A DNA stretch of 64,000 nt from Leptolinea tardivitalis (GCF_001050275.1 NZ_BBYA01000010.1:62001-126000); one strand, 5' to 3'; numbered from the stretch's first letter, positions 17,554-26,636 are shown. Notes: generated by a model from the sequence alone, not told the origin. Numbers and translations are program-made.

Positions 17554-18372
17554 ATGGATACATCCACTCCTACACAAATCACAATTACCCCAATCACCAT
17601 GCAGCTTCTTTTGGTGATTGCCATCATTTTCGGGGCAGCTGCACTCGTATCCATATTTGGCGGCATGCTGGCCCGCCGGATGGTCTCATTAAGCCGCCTG
17701 GCACCAGAAAAACGGCGTCCATCGATCGAACGCACCCGAACATTGAAATCTCTGCTTTCCAGCGGGATCACATTCACAGCGTTTTTCCTAGCTGTCATGG
17801 TCTCTCTTTCGTTGTTTATTCCCGTTTCCACCCTCATCTGGATACTCGGTTTGTTCAGTGCGGCATTTGGTTTTGGGGCCAAACCATTTGTCAGTGATCT
17901 TTTGGCGGGAATGGGTTTTATCTTCAACGTTACCTTTGATATTGGCGAAAAAGTGGAATTCCTTATTCCTCCTGAAAATATTCAGGGGGTGGTCGAAGAG
18001 ATCAACCTGACCACCACACTGGTGCGGTCCCCCACCGGTGAAATGTACACCCTTCCAAACGGCGAAATTCGCATTGTGCGGAATTTTAGCCGGGGCAAAT
18101 TCTCGAATGCGAACATCAGTCTGTTTGTGATGCCGCAGGATGTGGGTCGGGCAACAGACGTTTTGAAAGCATTAAGTGCAGAGATTTTCTCTGAGATGAA
18201 CGATCTTCTGGAACCATACCAGGTAGTCGGCTCGACCAACCTGAGCGGCAGCAAAGTAGAAATCATTGTGGCGGCCAAGGCGGCCTTCGGCAAGGCGGCT
18301 GATCTGCGTCTTAAGTTGATGCACCGAATTCAAGAACGATTCAGTACAGAAAAAATTGAGCTGGCCGGATGA
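17554..18372 (+). CDS. mscS: Small-conductance mechanosensitive channel, MscS family
   Basis: 272 residues. Two or three N-terminal helices; the pore-lining helix is FSAAFGFGAKPFVSDLLAGMGF (about residues 101-122). Beta domain follows with FDIGEKVEF, the VEEINLTTTLVRSPTGEMYTLPNGEI block (about 149-174) and a C-terminal alpha/beta domain. MscS channels open when membrane tension rises and release solutes. The stop codon overlaps the start of the kinase gene as ATGA, which suggests coupled translation. Confidence 0.9.
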   Translation: MDTSTPTQITITPITMQLLLVIAIIFGAAALVSIFGGMLARRMVSLSRLAPEKRRPSIERTRTLKSLLSSGITFTAFFLAVMVSLSLFIPVSTLIWILGLFSAAFGFGAKPFVSDLLAGMGFIFNVTFDIGEKVEFLIPPENIQGVVEEINLTTTLVRSPTGEMYTLPNGEIRIVRNFSRGKFSNANISLFVMPQDVGRATDVLKALSAEIFSEMNDLLEPYQVVGSTNLSGSKVEIIVAAKAAFGKAADLRLKLMHRIQERFSTEKIELAG

Positions 18373-19709
18373 CCGACCTGTATCCTCCTTCCGGTAGCCT
18401 GCTGGGAAAATACCGCGTGATGGAATGCATTGGTCACGGAGGGATGGCGGAAGTCTACCGGGGCCGGCATGAGAAACTGAATCGCGATGTGGCTATTAAA
18501 GTGCTGCATTCGTCACTGACGGATGACCCGGCCTTTATTGCCCGTTTTGAACGTGAAGCCCGCTTGTCGGCTTCACTCCGTCATCCCGGGATCGTTCAGG
18601 TCTATGATTTTGACACACAGGGAGATAGTCTCTTCCTTGTGATGGAATATATCCGTGGTGGAACGCTTAAACAGACCCTGGAAGCGCTGCGAGCTTCTGG
18701 AAAATACATGCCGTTTGATCAGGTCGGTCGAATTTTAAAACAAATAGCCAGCGCATTGGATTACGCCCATACACAGGGGATGTTGCACCGCGACTTGAAA
18801 CCGGCCAATATTCTGGTTGACAATTCCAATGTGGTTTTCCTAACGGATTTCGGTATATCACGCATGGTGGATGAGGCAGAAATCACCCGCACCGGTTCCA
18901 TTCTGGGAACCCCGGCTTATATGTCTCCGGAACAATGTGAGGGGAAAACGCTGACCTTTGCCAGCGATCTGTATTCACTGGGGATAATTCTGTATGAAAT
19001 GTTAACAGGAGCAGTCCCTTTTGACGCGGAATCACCTCTTGCGGTTCTGCAGAAACAGATTGCTGCACCTTTACCAGACCCACGAACCATCCGGTCAGAC
19101 TTGCCGGAAAGCATGGTTTTATTACTGAAAAAGGCACTGACCAAAAACCCGGCAGACCGGTTCTCCACGGCATCAGAAATGTCTAGAAATTTCATGAACA
19201 TCATCCAACCGGTTCAATCATCAAGACCACCCGGCCCAGTGGGAAAGATTGGAGATTCAGGGAAGGAATCCAACCGGCAGACCCGCTCAACCCCGTCAGT
19301 TAAACAGACTATCAACAGGGAAACCGGTTGGCTTCTGGCTATCGGACTGGTGATTCTGTTAATTACCATGGCCGGTGGATTGATCTGGCTTTCCCGCCAA
19401 TCCAATCAGGCCTCAATTAAACGATGCACCTCCCCGCAAACCTGCCAGACGGTGGCACGCCAGATGACCGAGGCTGGTCGGCCGTTGTTGGCTGTTGAAG
19501 CCTATGCGAAGGCATCTTCACTGGTTCCAGAAGACGAGCAGTCTGCCTGGGCCAAATTGAAATGCGACCAGGGTGATATCCTTACCCTGTTAAAAAGAAA
19601 TGCGGAAGCCAAAAATCTCTACCGTGAATGTATTGCCTGGACCCACGACAATAAAGATTTGGAAAGTCTGCGAATATATGCCCGTCAGCAGATTCAAAAA
19701 CTGAAATAA
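18369..19709 (+). CDS. Ser/Thr protein kinase with one membrane helix and an external domain
   Basis: 446 residues. Kinase domain at 13-275: glycine loop GHGGMAEVYRG, VAIKVL lysine, HRDLKPANILVD catalytic loop, TDFGIS and GTPAYMSPEQ activation segment. One transmembrane helix at about 320-342 (LLAIGLVILLITMAGGLIWL). The outside part of about 100 residues has a Cys pair (CTSPQTC) and tetratricopeptide-like helices (GRPLLAVEAYAKASSLVPED). There is no PASTA domain. The overlap with mscS suggests that the kinase and the channel act together, for example in osmotic sensing; this is inference. Confidence 0.9.
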   Translation: MTDLYPPSGSLLGKYRVMECIGHGGMAEVYRGRHEKLNRDVAIKVLHSSLTDDPAFIARFEREARLSASLRHPGIVQVYDFDTQGDSLFLVMEYIRGGTLKQTLEALRASGKYMPFDQVGRILKQIASALDYAHTQGMLHRDLKPANILVDNSNVVFLTDFGISRMVDEAEITRTGSILGTPAYMSPEQCEGKTLTFASDLYSLGIILYEMLTGAVPFDAESPLAVLQKQIAAPLPDPRTIRSDLPESMVLLLKKALTKNPADRFSTASEMSRNFMNIIQPVQSSRPPGPVGKIGDSGKESNRQTRSTPSVKQTINRETGWLLAIGLVILLITMAGGLIWLSRQSNQASIKRCTSPQTCQTVARQMTEAGRPLLAVEAYAKASSLVPEDEQSAWAKLKCDQGDILTLLKRNAEAKNLYRECIAWTHDNKDLESLRIYARQQIQKLK

Positions 19710-19803
19710 ACCTCACAAAAATCCCATCAATTCTTCATCATTCCTTCACAACAGAACCGTATCATCCAATCATCAAATCGTTGAATCTTGTGAGGAGTGA
19801 AAA

Positions 19804-20379
19804 ATGAGTATCTTTACCCGTAGAAATATAAAAACATCTTTCCTTGCCGCTATCTGGATAGCCATGCTGGGTATTATGATAGTTGCTTTACCGGTATCTG
19901 CCGCAGGTATTGAATCCAGTGATCTGCGCGGCGGCCCTGGAGGAAATGGAGGAACATCCAGACAGGGATCAGGTTCTTCCGGTATTCCATTGACCACTGA
20001 AGAGAAGGAAGGCCTTACGAAAGCAATTCTGGAAGAATACAAGGCATTCAATCTGTATCAGAGTGTCATTCAGCAATTAGGCTCCGTCATTCCTTTTGAT
20101 CAAATTGCCGCTTCAGAACAACAACATATAACCGCTTTAATCAGACAGGCTGAAAAATACGGTGTCTCTGTTCCCAGTAATTCCGGATTGGATACTACGC
20201 CAGTTTTCTCGGACCAGGCATCCGCATGCCAGGCTGGAGTGAAGGCAGAAATAGAAGATGCTGCTCTGTACGACACATTGAAAAATATCACCAGCCATGA
20301 TGATTTATTAAGGGTTTATTCAAATCTTCAGCAGGCCTCATTGCAGAATCATCTTGTTGCATTCCAGACCTGCGATTAA
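19804..20379 (+). CDS. Secreted DUF2202 ferritin-like protein
   Basis: 191 residues: signal peptide (hydrophobic to about residue 35, cleavage near VSAAG), a Gly/Ser-rich linker (RGGPGGNGGTSRQGSG), then a four-helix DUF2202 domain starting with LTTEEKEGLTKAILEEYKAFNLY. It carries carboxylates and histidines in ferritin-like order (EEYKA; ASEQQHITAL; EIEDAALYD; SLQNHLVAF), so a dinuclear metal site is likely. Function unknown. GAGGAGTGAAAA precedes ATG. Ends at a strong terminator. Confidence 0.8.
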   Translation: MSIFTRRNIKTSFLAAIWIAMLGIMIVALPVSAAGIESSDLRGGPGGNGGTSRQGSGSSGIPLTTEEKEGLTKAILEEYKAFNLYQSVIQQLGSVIPFDQIAASEQQHITALIRQAEKYGVSVPSNSGLDTTPVFSDQASACQAGVKAEIEDAALYDTLKNITSHDDLLRVYSNLQQASLQNHLVAFQTCD

Positions 20380-20410
20380 AACAGCTTATTTCACATATAG
20401 ATAATAATCC

Positions 20411-20447
20411 AGGCAGGATCAAACATACGGTTGATCCTGCCTTTCTG
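20411..20447 (+). terminator. Terminator after the DUF2202 gene
   Basis: AGGCAGGATCAA/TTGATCCTGCCT, a perfect 12-pair stem with an eight-base loop, followed by TTCTGT. It lies 31 bases after the stop codon. Confidence 0.75.
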
Positions 20448-20449
20448 TA

Positions 20450-20476
20450 TTGTCAATTCTCTGCATACGCTATAAT
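20450..20476 (+). promoter_or_regulatory. Likely sigma-70-type promoter of the thioredoxin/CcdA gene
   Basis: TTGTCA, 15-base spacer, TATAAT, placed just after the terminator and 61 bases before the ATG at 20538. The -10 is consensus; the spacer is shorter than the ideal 17. Confidence 0.45.
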
Positions 20477-20537
20477 ATGCCCAATACCGACCTGAAATAC
20501 CCATTCCAACTTGACGAATGAGCATTCTACTTGACTT

Positions 20538-21974
20538 ATGAAAACAATGCGCCGCTTTTTCCACGCTTTTCTTGTTGTGATTCTTCTGGTCATCACGGCT
20601 GTACTGACAATTCCCCAAAAAGTCTATGCGCAAAATGTCAACCCGGTGACCATCACTCTTATCTGGGGTAATGGCTGTCCACATTGCGCGGCCGAGCGGC
20701 CATTTTTGGCGAACTTGCAGAAGGCATATCCCAATCTGTCTATTCGCACCTATGAAGTTTGGTATGTTGAATCCAATATTCCCATCATGGAAAAATTAAC
20801 CAAAGCCGCCGGATTTGAAGCATCTGGTGTGCCCATCACTTTCCTGGGAGATAAGTACTGGGTGGGGTATTCTGACAGTGTCGGTAAAGAAATCGAAGAT
20901 ACCGTCATCTATTGCTCCGCCAACCGCTGTAAAGATCTGGCGAAAGACACGCTGACAGAGGCAGAATTGGCAGCCGGTTTGCCGCTTACCCTGAAACCCG
21001 ATGAGATAGCCTCTACAAACACAGAAGCAGTTCCAACCATAGACCCAGCTTCCAGTTCAGCCAAAGAAACAAATACGTCTGGCTCGAACGTTATCAACGT
21101 CCCATTAATGGGAGAGGTAAACCTGGAAAACCAATCTCTACCTATTGCTACCCTGTTGATTGGTTTTGTGGATGGCGTTAATCCCTGTTCGATCTGGGCG
21201 CTCACCATGCTTCTTGCCATCACATTACATACCGGATCACGAAAGAAAGTGATGATCATCGGTCTCGTCTTTATAACCGTCACGGCTGGTGTGTATGCAC
21301 TTTTTATTCTGGGATTGTTCAGCGCGCTGACATTGTTAAGTTCTATGGAGTGGGTGCAGGCCATTGTCTCTATAGTTGCGCTGGTTTTTGCCCTGATCAA
21401 CATCAAGGATTACTTCTGGTATAAAGAGGGCGTCTCACTGACCATTGCTGACGATAAAAAACCCGGACTTTTCCAGAAAATGCGCAAGGTTGTGGATGCC
21501 AGTGATTCCTTCTGGGGACTGGTGGGAGCGACCATCGTTCTGGCCGCCGGGGTTTCGCTGGTGGAATTTGCCTGTACCGCCGGTTTTCCGGTCATCTGGA
21601 CAAACCTGTTATCTGCCCAGAAAGTGGCGCCTCTGGCATTCGCCCTGCTACTGCTTTTGTATCTCTTCATCTACCAGTTGGATGAATTAGGCATTTTTAT
21701 GGCAGCCGTCATTAGCCTTAAATCAACCAAGATAGAAGAGAAACACGGCCGCATTTTGAAATTGATTGGCGGTACGTTGATGCTGGCGCTGGCCATTGCC
21801 ATGCTCGTGGATCCGTTCATCATGAACAATCTGAACAGCTCGATGATTGTGTTTGGTGGAGCATTGGCGGCTACATTACTGATTCTGCTTCTCCACCGCA
21901 GAATATTACCCGCCTTCGGTATTTATATCGGTTCAGAAATGAAACCGACGGGAAAAGGCCATAAAAAACATTAA
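20538..21974 (+). CDS. Thioredoxin-like domain fused to CcdA/DsbD-type membrane domain
   Basis: 478 residues. Signal anchor (7-25), then a thioredoxin/glutaredoxin-like domain outside the membrane with active site Cys47-Pro-His-Cys50 and a cis-Pro (GVPITFLG), a Thr/Ser linker (about 155-190), and six to eight helices from about 200. In the membrane part Cys occurs in DGVNPCSIWAL and in LVEFACTAGFP, matching the two-cysteine electron relay of CcdA/DsbD. The protein would pass reducing equivalents from the cytoplasm to its own outer domain, possibly for disulfide reduction or haem attachment. Multihaem cytochrome c is encoded in this window. Confidence 0.85.
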   Translation: MKTMRRFFHAFLVVILLVITAVLTIPQKVYAQNVNPVTITLIWGNGCPHCAAERPFLANLQKAYPNLSIRTYEVWYVESNIPIMEKLTKAAGFEASGVPITFLGDKYWVGYSDSVGKEIEDTVIYCSANRCKDLAKDTLTEAELAAGLPLTLKPDEIASTNTEAVPTIDPASSSAKETNTSGSNVINVPLMGEVNLENQSLPIATLLIGFVDGVNPCSIWALTMLLAITLHTGSRKKVMIIGLVFITVTAGVYALFILGLFSALTLLSSMEWVQAIVSIVALVFALINIKDYFWYKEGVSLTIADDKKPGLFQKMRKVVDASDSFWGLVGATIVLAAGVSLVEFACTAGFPVIWTNLLSAQKVAPLAFALLLLLYLFIYQLDELGIFMAAVISLKSTKIEEKHGRILKLIGGTLMLALAIAMLVDPFIMNNLNSSMIVFGGALAATLLILLLHRRILPAFGIYIGSEMKPTGKGHKKH

Positions 21975-21980
21975 TACACA

Positions 21981-22010
21981 AAAACCGGGAGTCAAAAAGC
22001 TCCCGGTTTT
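21981..22010. terminator. Bidirectional terminator
   Basis: AAAACCGGGAG/CTCCCGGTTTT with an eight-base loop between two convergent transcription units. Both strands end in four T residues. Confidence 0.8.
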
Positions 22011-22028
22011 CTCGTTTAAAAAGTTTTA

Positions 22029-22961
22029 TCAAGCAAATGAAAGGATTTGAACCTGCGGCAGCAGGTTTTCAATATCCTCTTTACGGCAATCAGCCGTGCC
22101 CAGCTGCATGCAGACGGCCGCCGCCATGGCTGTCCCTAACCGCAATCCATCTTCCAGCGGCCTTCCTTCAGAAAGTGCGGCAGCCAGCCCGGCCAGCATA
22201 CCATCTCCTGCTCCTGCCGTTGAAACGACCTTAACCGGCAGAATGGGAATCTGGTAGGCGGCATCAGGCAAGATCGCCAGAGTGCCGTCCTGTCCGAGGG
22301 TGATAACCAGTGAACAGCCATATTCTTGCTGGATGTTCTTCCCTGCCGCATAGATTTCATCCAGTGATGTAAGGCTCCTGCCCACCAGTTCTTCCAGTTC
22401 AATCCGGTTCGGTTTGATAACCGTCGGCCTGCCAGAAAGACCAGCCCGCAAACTCTGGCCGCTGGCATCCAGAGCCACCGGTATGCTTTTCATCCGGGCT
22501 TCTTTCACCAGACGGGTATACAGGTCAAAGGGTACATCCGGCGGCAGAGTGCCTCCAACCACCACGCAGGAAGCCTGATCCAGGGCCCTGGAATACCGGG
22601 TTTCAAGGTCCACAACATGGCCGGGTTTAACGATTAAAGTGGGAACGGCAAAAGTTGACTGCCCGCTGCCGTCTTCCATCACAATAATGGTATGGACACG
22701 GGTTTCCCCTTCCACCCAGGTGAAATCAGTTTGAGCTCCCCGGTCTTGAAGCATCTGCTCCATTTGCCTGCCGGAAGCTCCCGCCGCAAATCCCAGCGTC
22801 AGACTGGGAATGCCATATTCCCCCAGTATCCAGGAGGCATCAGCTGCTTTACCCCCCATTCCAAGGGCAAATTTGGTCGCCCGGATGGTTTTATTTAATA
22901 CAAATTCTGGAACAACCAGCGTCCGATCAATGCAGGTGTTTGGGTTTACAGATACGATCAT
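22029..22961 (-). CDS. PfkB-family sugar(-phosphate) kinase, 1-phosphofructokinase-like
   Basis: 310 residues. Starts with MIVSVNPNTCIDRTLVVP, typical of the FruK/LacC branch; KFALGMGGKAADASW is the substrate-loop block, and VVSTAGAGDGMLAGLAAAL carries the anion hole and the catalytic Asp. It phosphorylates a sugar phosphate such as fructose 1-phosphate or tagatose 6-phosphate; the exact sugar is not clear. ATG at 22961 starts three bases after the aldolase gene's last codon region (stop at 22964). Third gene of rpiB-aldolase-kinase. Confidence 0.85.
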   Translation of the reverse strand: MIVSVNPNTCIDRTLVVPEFVLNKTIRATKFALGMGGKAADASWILGEYGIPSLTLGFAAGASGRQMEQMLQDRGAQTDFTWVEGETRVHTIIVMEDGSGQSTFAVPTLIVKPGHVVDLETRYSRALDQASCVVVGGTLPPDVPFDLYTRLVKEARMKSIPVALDASGQSLRAGLSGRPTVIKPNRIELEELVGRSLTSLDEIYAAGKNIQQEYGCSLVITLGQDGTLAILPDAAYQIPILPVKVVSTAGAGDGMLAGLAAALSEGRPLEDGLRLGTAMAAAVCMQLGTADCRKEDIENLLPQVQILSFA

Positions 22962-22963
22962 AC

Positions 22964-23650
22964 TTATTTCGGTGCCTGAGACGCCTTGAATGCCGCAATG
23001 GTTTCGGCGCATGCCTTATACATCTCTTCACCCGGGTCTACGTTGGCCGGGAACAGGCTGCGTGCCTGTAAAATCACACGGGCATTTCTGTCCAGGCGTT
23101 CTGTCACATCGAAACCGGTTTCAAGGTCTTTCGCCAGTACAAACAAACCGTGATAAACCGCCATCACAGCAGCCGCCGAAGCGCGAATCCTGTCACCCTG
23201 GTCGGCAAAATCGGCCAGTAGATTGGCGGCCAACCCGCCGGAATGCGCTGTAGCATAGCGGCTTACTTTGATGACCCCATATTTCTGAGTGGCTTCCACA
23301 ACCGGCGGCATGGGTTTGTTGGCCGCACAAAAAACCATAATGTTTTGGGCATGCCCATGTACAACCGAGCCAGATTCAGGGTAGGTTTTCAAAAGAGCAT
23401 AATGCACCTTGGCTTCCCGCGAGATATCCCCTTCACCTTCCAGTTTGTTCCCTTCCATGTCGGTAACCAATACCTGTTCGGGGCGCAGCCGCCACTGGTA
23501 CTTGCTCCCGGCATAACGCGGTGTTATGCACACATGATCACCGGCACGAACAGATATATTTCCTCCGGCGGTATCCGTCAGTTTCCGGTCAAACATCAAT
23601 TTTCCCAGTTCGGCAATTCTTTCACGAATTTCTTCATGCATAATTTTCAT
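22964..23650 (-). CDS. Class II aldolase/adducin-family aldolase
   Basis: 228 residues. The fold of L-fuculose/L-ribulose-phosphate aldolases and epimerases: TDTAGGNISVR (residues 24-34) binds phosphate, ESGSVVHGHAQN (92-103) gives two zinc-binding His, and VYHGLFVLAKD (164-174) gives the third. It likely splits a ketose 1-phosphate into DHAP and an aldehyde. Lies 9 bases after rpiB and in front of the PfkB kinase, so the three form a sugar-phosphate module. Substrate not assignable by eye. Confidence 0.85.
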   Translation of the reverse strand: MKIMHEEIRERIAELGKLMFDRKLTDTAGGNISVRAGDHVCITPRYAGSKYQWRLRPEQVLVTDMEGNKLEGEGDISREAKVHYALLKTYPESGSVVHGHAQNIMVFCAANKPMPPVVEATQKYGVIKVSRYATAHSGGLAANLLADFADQGDRIRASAAAVMAVYHGLFVLAKDLETGFDVTERLDRNARVILQARSLFPANVDPGEEMYKACAETIAAFKASQAPK

Positions 23651-23659
23651 TCCTGCCTC

Positions 23660-24127
23660 CTAGGAAAGTATGGTCTTTTTAGAATCGCGATTCTGGTCAA
23701 GTTTGGTGATCAACGCTACCCGGTCGGCATGCCGGCCGCCTTCAAATTCAGCTTCGAGAAACTGGTCAACGATCATGCAGGCCAGTCCTTCTCCAACAAC
23801 ACGTGCGCCCATGGCCAGCATATTGGCATCATTGTGACGGCGTGACAGCACGGCTGTGTAGGGTTCACTGGCCAACACACAGCGAATACCGGGTACTTTG
23901 TTGGCCGTAATGGAAATACCGGCACCAGTTCCACAGATCGCCACGCCATATTTCGCATCACCATTAATAACGGCTTTGGCGACCTTTTCACCGTACACCG
24001 GATAATCAGCCCGCTCCGGAGAATATGTCCCCATATCCAGAACCTCATGTCCTGAATCAAGCAGATGCTTTTTCACAACTTCTTTAAGTGCAAATGCTGC
24101 GTGATCACTACCAATAGCAATTTTCAT
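23660..24127 (-). CDS. rpiB: Ribose 5-phosphate isomerase B family (RpiB/LacAB)
   Basis: 155 residues. Begins MKIAIGSDHAAFALKE; Asp8-His9 and the catalytic Cys in AICGTGAGISITANKVPG (about residues 63-80), then RHNDANMLAMGARV. It interconverts aldose and ketose phosphates (ribose 5-/ribulose 5-phosphate, or six-carbon sugars in the allose/galactose branches). First gene of an operon with an aldolase and a PfkB kinase; this context leaves room for a sugar other than ribose. SD-like GGAG precedes the ATG. Confidence 0.9.
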   Translation of the reverse strand: MKIAIGSDHAAFALKEVVKKHLLDSGHEVLDMGTYSPERADYPVYGEKVAKAVINGDAKYGVAICGTGAGISITANKVPGIRCVLASEPYTAVLSRRHNDANMLAMGARVVGEGLACMIVDQFLEAEFEGGRHADRVALITKLDQNRDSKKTILS

Positions 24128-24318
24128 GAAAACCTACTCCTTGTTTTGTCATTTGCCATTCAATTATGTGAATTCAATTATACATCACAGGAATCAGAGT
24201 TACATCGGGCTGTTCAGGACGCACTTGAAATAGCCTGTTTCATAACTATTATATAAGTACGGCAAACAATGCAGAGGTTGAGTCTTGTTAGGCCTCTTAC
24301 CAGAATACGGGAGGAAAA

Positions 24319-25521
24319 ATGAAAATCACCCGCAAATTATGTCTGGTCATTGTTTTTTCCGGTTTGGCTCTGGCCTTTTCCTTTCAACCATCACCGATGA
24401 TTCAATCGGAAACCCCTACTCCTGACACAACGACAACACCAGAAACACCTGTACCAATTGTAGAGATTAAAGTTGCCATTATGGCACCATTTTCAGGGAA
24501 TATGGCTGTTTATGGGAAGTCATTGGTCAATGGTGTAATGATGGTTGTCAACGATTGGAACGATTCCCATGCAGAAAATGGATGGAAGATCGTTCCAGTC
24601 TATGCTGATACAAAGTGTGATCCCAAAACAACCATTTCTGAAGCCAATCGTCTGATCCATGAGGAAACCATCACCTACTTTATCGGCGATGTCTGTTCTG
24701 AGGCTTCTGTTGCACTCGCTGACATACTTGATCAATCAGGGGCGTTGCAGATCAGTCCGGCTGCCTCGTCACCCATGTTGACGATTGATTCCGATGGCAA
24801 TGGAAGAAGGTTTGTATTCCGCACCTGTTACCTTGACAGGTATCAGGCTCAAGCAATGGCTCGCTATCTGGTATTGAACGGGTTTAAAAAAGCCGTCATT
24901 CTGGCAAACAGCGATGATATGTATTCCTACGAACTGGCCGAGGCTTTTGCCAACACCTATACAGGAGAAGGCGGAACAATCCTGATGAATTCATTAGGGA
25001 TCAGTGCTGATAAGGATTTTTCAGGTATCCTGACCAGAGTTCGAGACCTTAATCCAGATGTAATCTATCTGCCGATGTGGAGCAAACAATTAAACCTGGT
25101 AGCCAGTCAGATCCAAACGGCCGGAATCAAGGCTCAACTGGCGGGTCCTGATTCATGGGAAGATAGAAATTTGATCAAGAGTGTGGTTGAGAAAGGCTTG
25201 TATTCCACGAATTTTTCAATAAACAATCCACGGCCAGAAGCAGTTGAATTTGTGAAAACATACCAACTAAAGACAGGGAAACGCCCCGATATGATAGCTG
25301 CCCTGGGGTATGATACAGCTTCCCTGTTACTGACCGCTTTTGATAACGTCGGGAAGAACAATGTGGTCAAAGTAAGAGATGCATTGGAAGAATTGGAATT
25401 GACCGGAGTTACAGGAATGATACGGTTTGATGATTTCCATAACCCCAAAAAGCCCGTGGTGATATCACAATACAATTATGGCCGGTCTTTGTTCGTAACC
25501 GAAGTTCCTCCGAAAGATTAA
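24319..25521 (+). CDS. LivJ-type ABC substrate-binding protein (periplasmic-binding type I)
   Basis: 400 residues: signal peptide (to about residue 28), Thr/Pro linker (TPTPDTTTTPETPVP), then a type I binding fold starting with KVAIMAPFSGNMAVYGKSL. QISPAASSPML and GYDTASLLLTAFD are family blocks. Branched-chain amino acids, amides or aromatic compounds are typical ligands. No permease or ATPase genes are adjacent, so it is an orphan receptor or uses a transporter encoded elsewhere. ATG is preceded by GGGAGGAAAA. Confidence 0.85.
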   Translation: MKITRKLCLVIVFSGLALAFSFQPSPMIQSETPTPDTTTTPETPVPIVEIKVAIMAPFSGNMAVYGKSLVNGVMMVVNDWNDSHAENGWKIVPVYADTKCDPKTTISEANRLIHEETITYFIGDVCSEASVALADILDQSGALQISPAASSPMLTIDSDGNGRRFVFRTCYLDRYQAQAMARYLVLNGFKKAVILANSDDMYSYELAEAFANTYTGEGGTILMNSLGISADKDFSGILTRVRDLNPDVIYLPMWSKQLNLVASQIQTAGIKAQLAGPDSWEDRNLIKSVVEKGLYSTNFSINNPRPEAVEFVKTYQLKTGKRPDMIAALGYDTASLLLTAFDNVGKNNVVKVRDALEELELTGVTGMIRFDDFHNPKKPVVISQYNYGRSLFVTEVPPKD

Positions 25522-25542
25522 AAAGCCGGGATAAATCCCGGC
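25521..25542 (-). terminator. Terminator after era
   Basis: GCCGGG/CCCGGC stem with a six-base loop; on the minus strand it runs into five T residues. Located 29 bases past the era stop, abutting the stop of the convergent gene. Confidence 0.7.
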
Positions 25543-25570
25543 CTGATGAATTATTCTGAATATTCTTTGA

Positions 25571-26491
25571 TCATTTCTTCTTTTTGATTTCGAAACCCAA
25601 CCGGCGTAGAAAATCTGGATCATCACGCCAGCCTTTTGCCACTTTGACACGCAGTTCAAGGAATATTGAGCGGTCACCCATTTTTTCCATCTCAACCCGG
25701 GCGCTGGTTCCAATGCGTTTCAACATTTCTGCACCCTGGCCGATGACGATGCCCTTCTGTGATTCACGCTCCACAAACAGCGTGGCAGCCACATAGGTTT
25801 TGCCATCCTCCCGTTCTTTGAATTCGTCTACGCGCACAGCCAGGGCATGCGGCACTTCTTCACGCAGGTGTTTTAATGCCGCTTCACGGATGAGGTCAGC
25901 AGCAATTTCCCGTTCGTACAGATCGGTGATTTCATCTTCGTCATAATATGGAGGATGAACCGGCAGCAGATCGGAAATAACAGCCAGAAGTTCATCCACA
26001 CCTTCTTTTGTTGTCGCAGAAACCAGCACAGGGCGGGCATCGGGTAATAATGACTGGTATCGTTCCAGTACGGCCGGTCTATTCTCTTCCAGCACACGAT
26101 CAATTTTGTTGACGATCAGTACCAGTTTTTTCCGGCGTTTCCCCTGGATTAATAAATCGCGGGCTTGAAGGTCATCTCCTGAAGGTTCAGCCGATCCATC
26201 GACCACCCAGGCGATCACGTCAACATCTGAGATGATTTCTTCGGCGGTCTGATTCAAGGCTTCACCCAGCTTGTGATGTTGAAGGTGGATGCCGGGGGCA
26301 TCCACAAAGATCAATTGCGATTGTGGTAGTGTGAGAATGCCGAGCTGGCGCCGGCGGGTGGTCTGAGGTTTTGGAGAGACCGCCGCAATCTTTTGTCCCA
26401 TGATGGTATTCACTAATGTTGACTTGCCCACATTGGGGCGGCCCGCCAAAGCGATATATCCGGCTTTATAATTTAGAGTATCCTGGTTCAT
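25571..26491 (-). CDS. era: GTPase Era
   Basis: 306 residues. G1 GRPNVGKSTL (17-26), G3 DAPGIH (DAPG in place of the usual DTPG), G4 NKID, and a C-terminal type II KH domain with GAEMLKRIGTSARVEME and the end WRDDPDFLRRLGFE. Era binds 16S rRNA near its 3' end and checks 30S subunit assembly. It is usually essential. The gene stands alone on the minus strand, with divergent apt-like gene upstream. Confidence 0.97.
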   Translation of the reverse strand: MNQDTLNYKAGYIALAGRPNVGKSTLVNTIMGQKIAAVSPKPQTTRRRQLGILTLPQSQLIFVDAPGIHLQHHKLGEALNQTAEEIISDVDVIAWVVDGSAEPSGDDLQARDLLIQGKRRKKLVLIVNKIDRVLEENRPAVLERYQSLLPDARPVLVSATTKEGVDELLAVISDLLPVHPPYYDEDEITDLYEREIAADLIREAALKHLREEVPHALAVRVDEFKEREDGKTYVAATLFVERESQKGIVIGQGAEMLKRIGTSARVEMEKMGDRSIFLELRVKVAKGWRDDPDFLRRLGFEIKKKK

Positions 26492-26636
26492 TTTCTCTTA
26501 ATGAATCTTTCATTTTATTTTTATGAAATTGTTAGACCAGCGTAGGTTAAGCGTAGGGTAATCGTCAAGCGGTACCGGGCGGCGATGGGTATATTAAATA
26601 TCAAAGGGCGACTTCTCTTCTTCTTCTCCTCCTTAT

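Noticed and set aside
19711-19794. CCTCACAA and TTGTGAGG inverted repeat before the DUF2202 gene
   Set aside because: The arms are eight bases and about 70 bases apart; could be chance, and the second arm overlaps the ribosome site.
23243-23845. 200-codon plus-strand frame
   Set aside because: Lies opposite the aldolase and rpiB genes, both with full catalytic motifs; no ribosome site.
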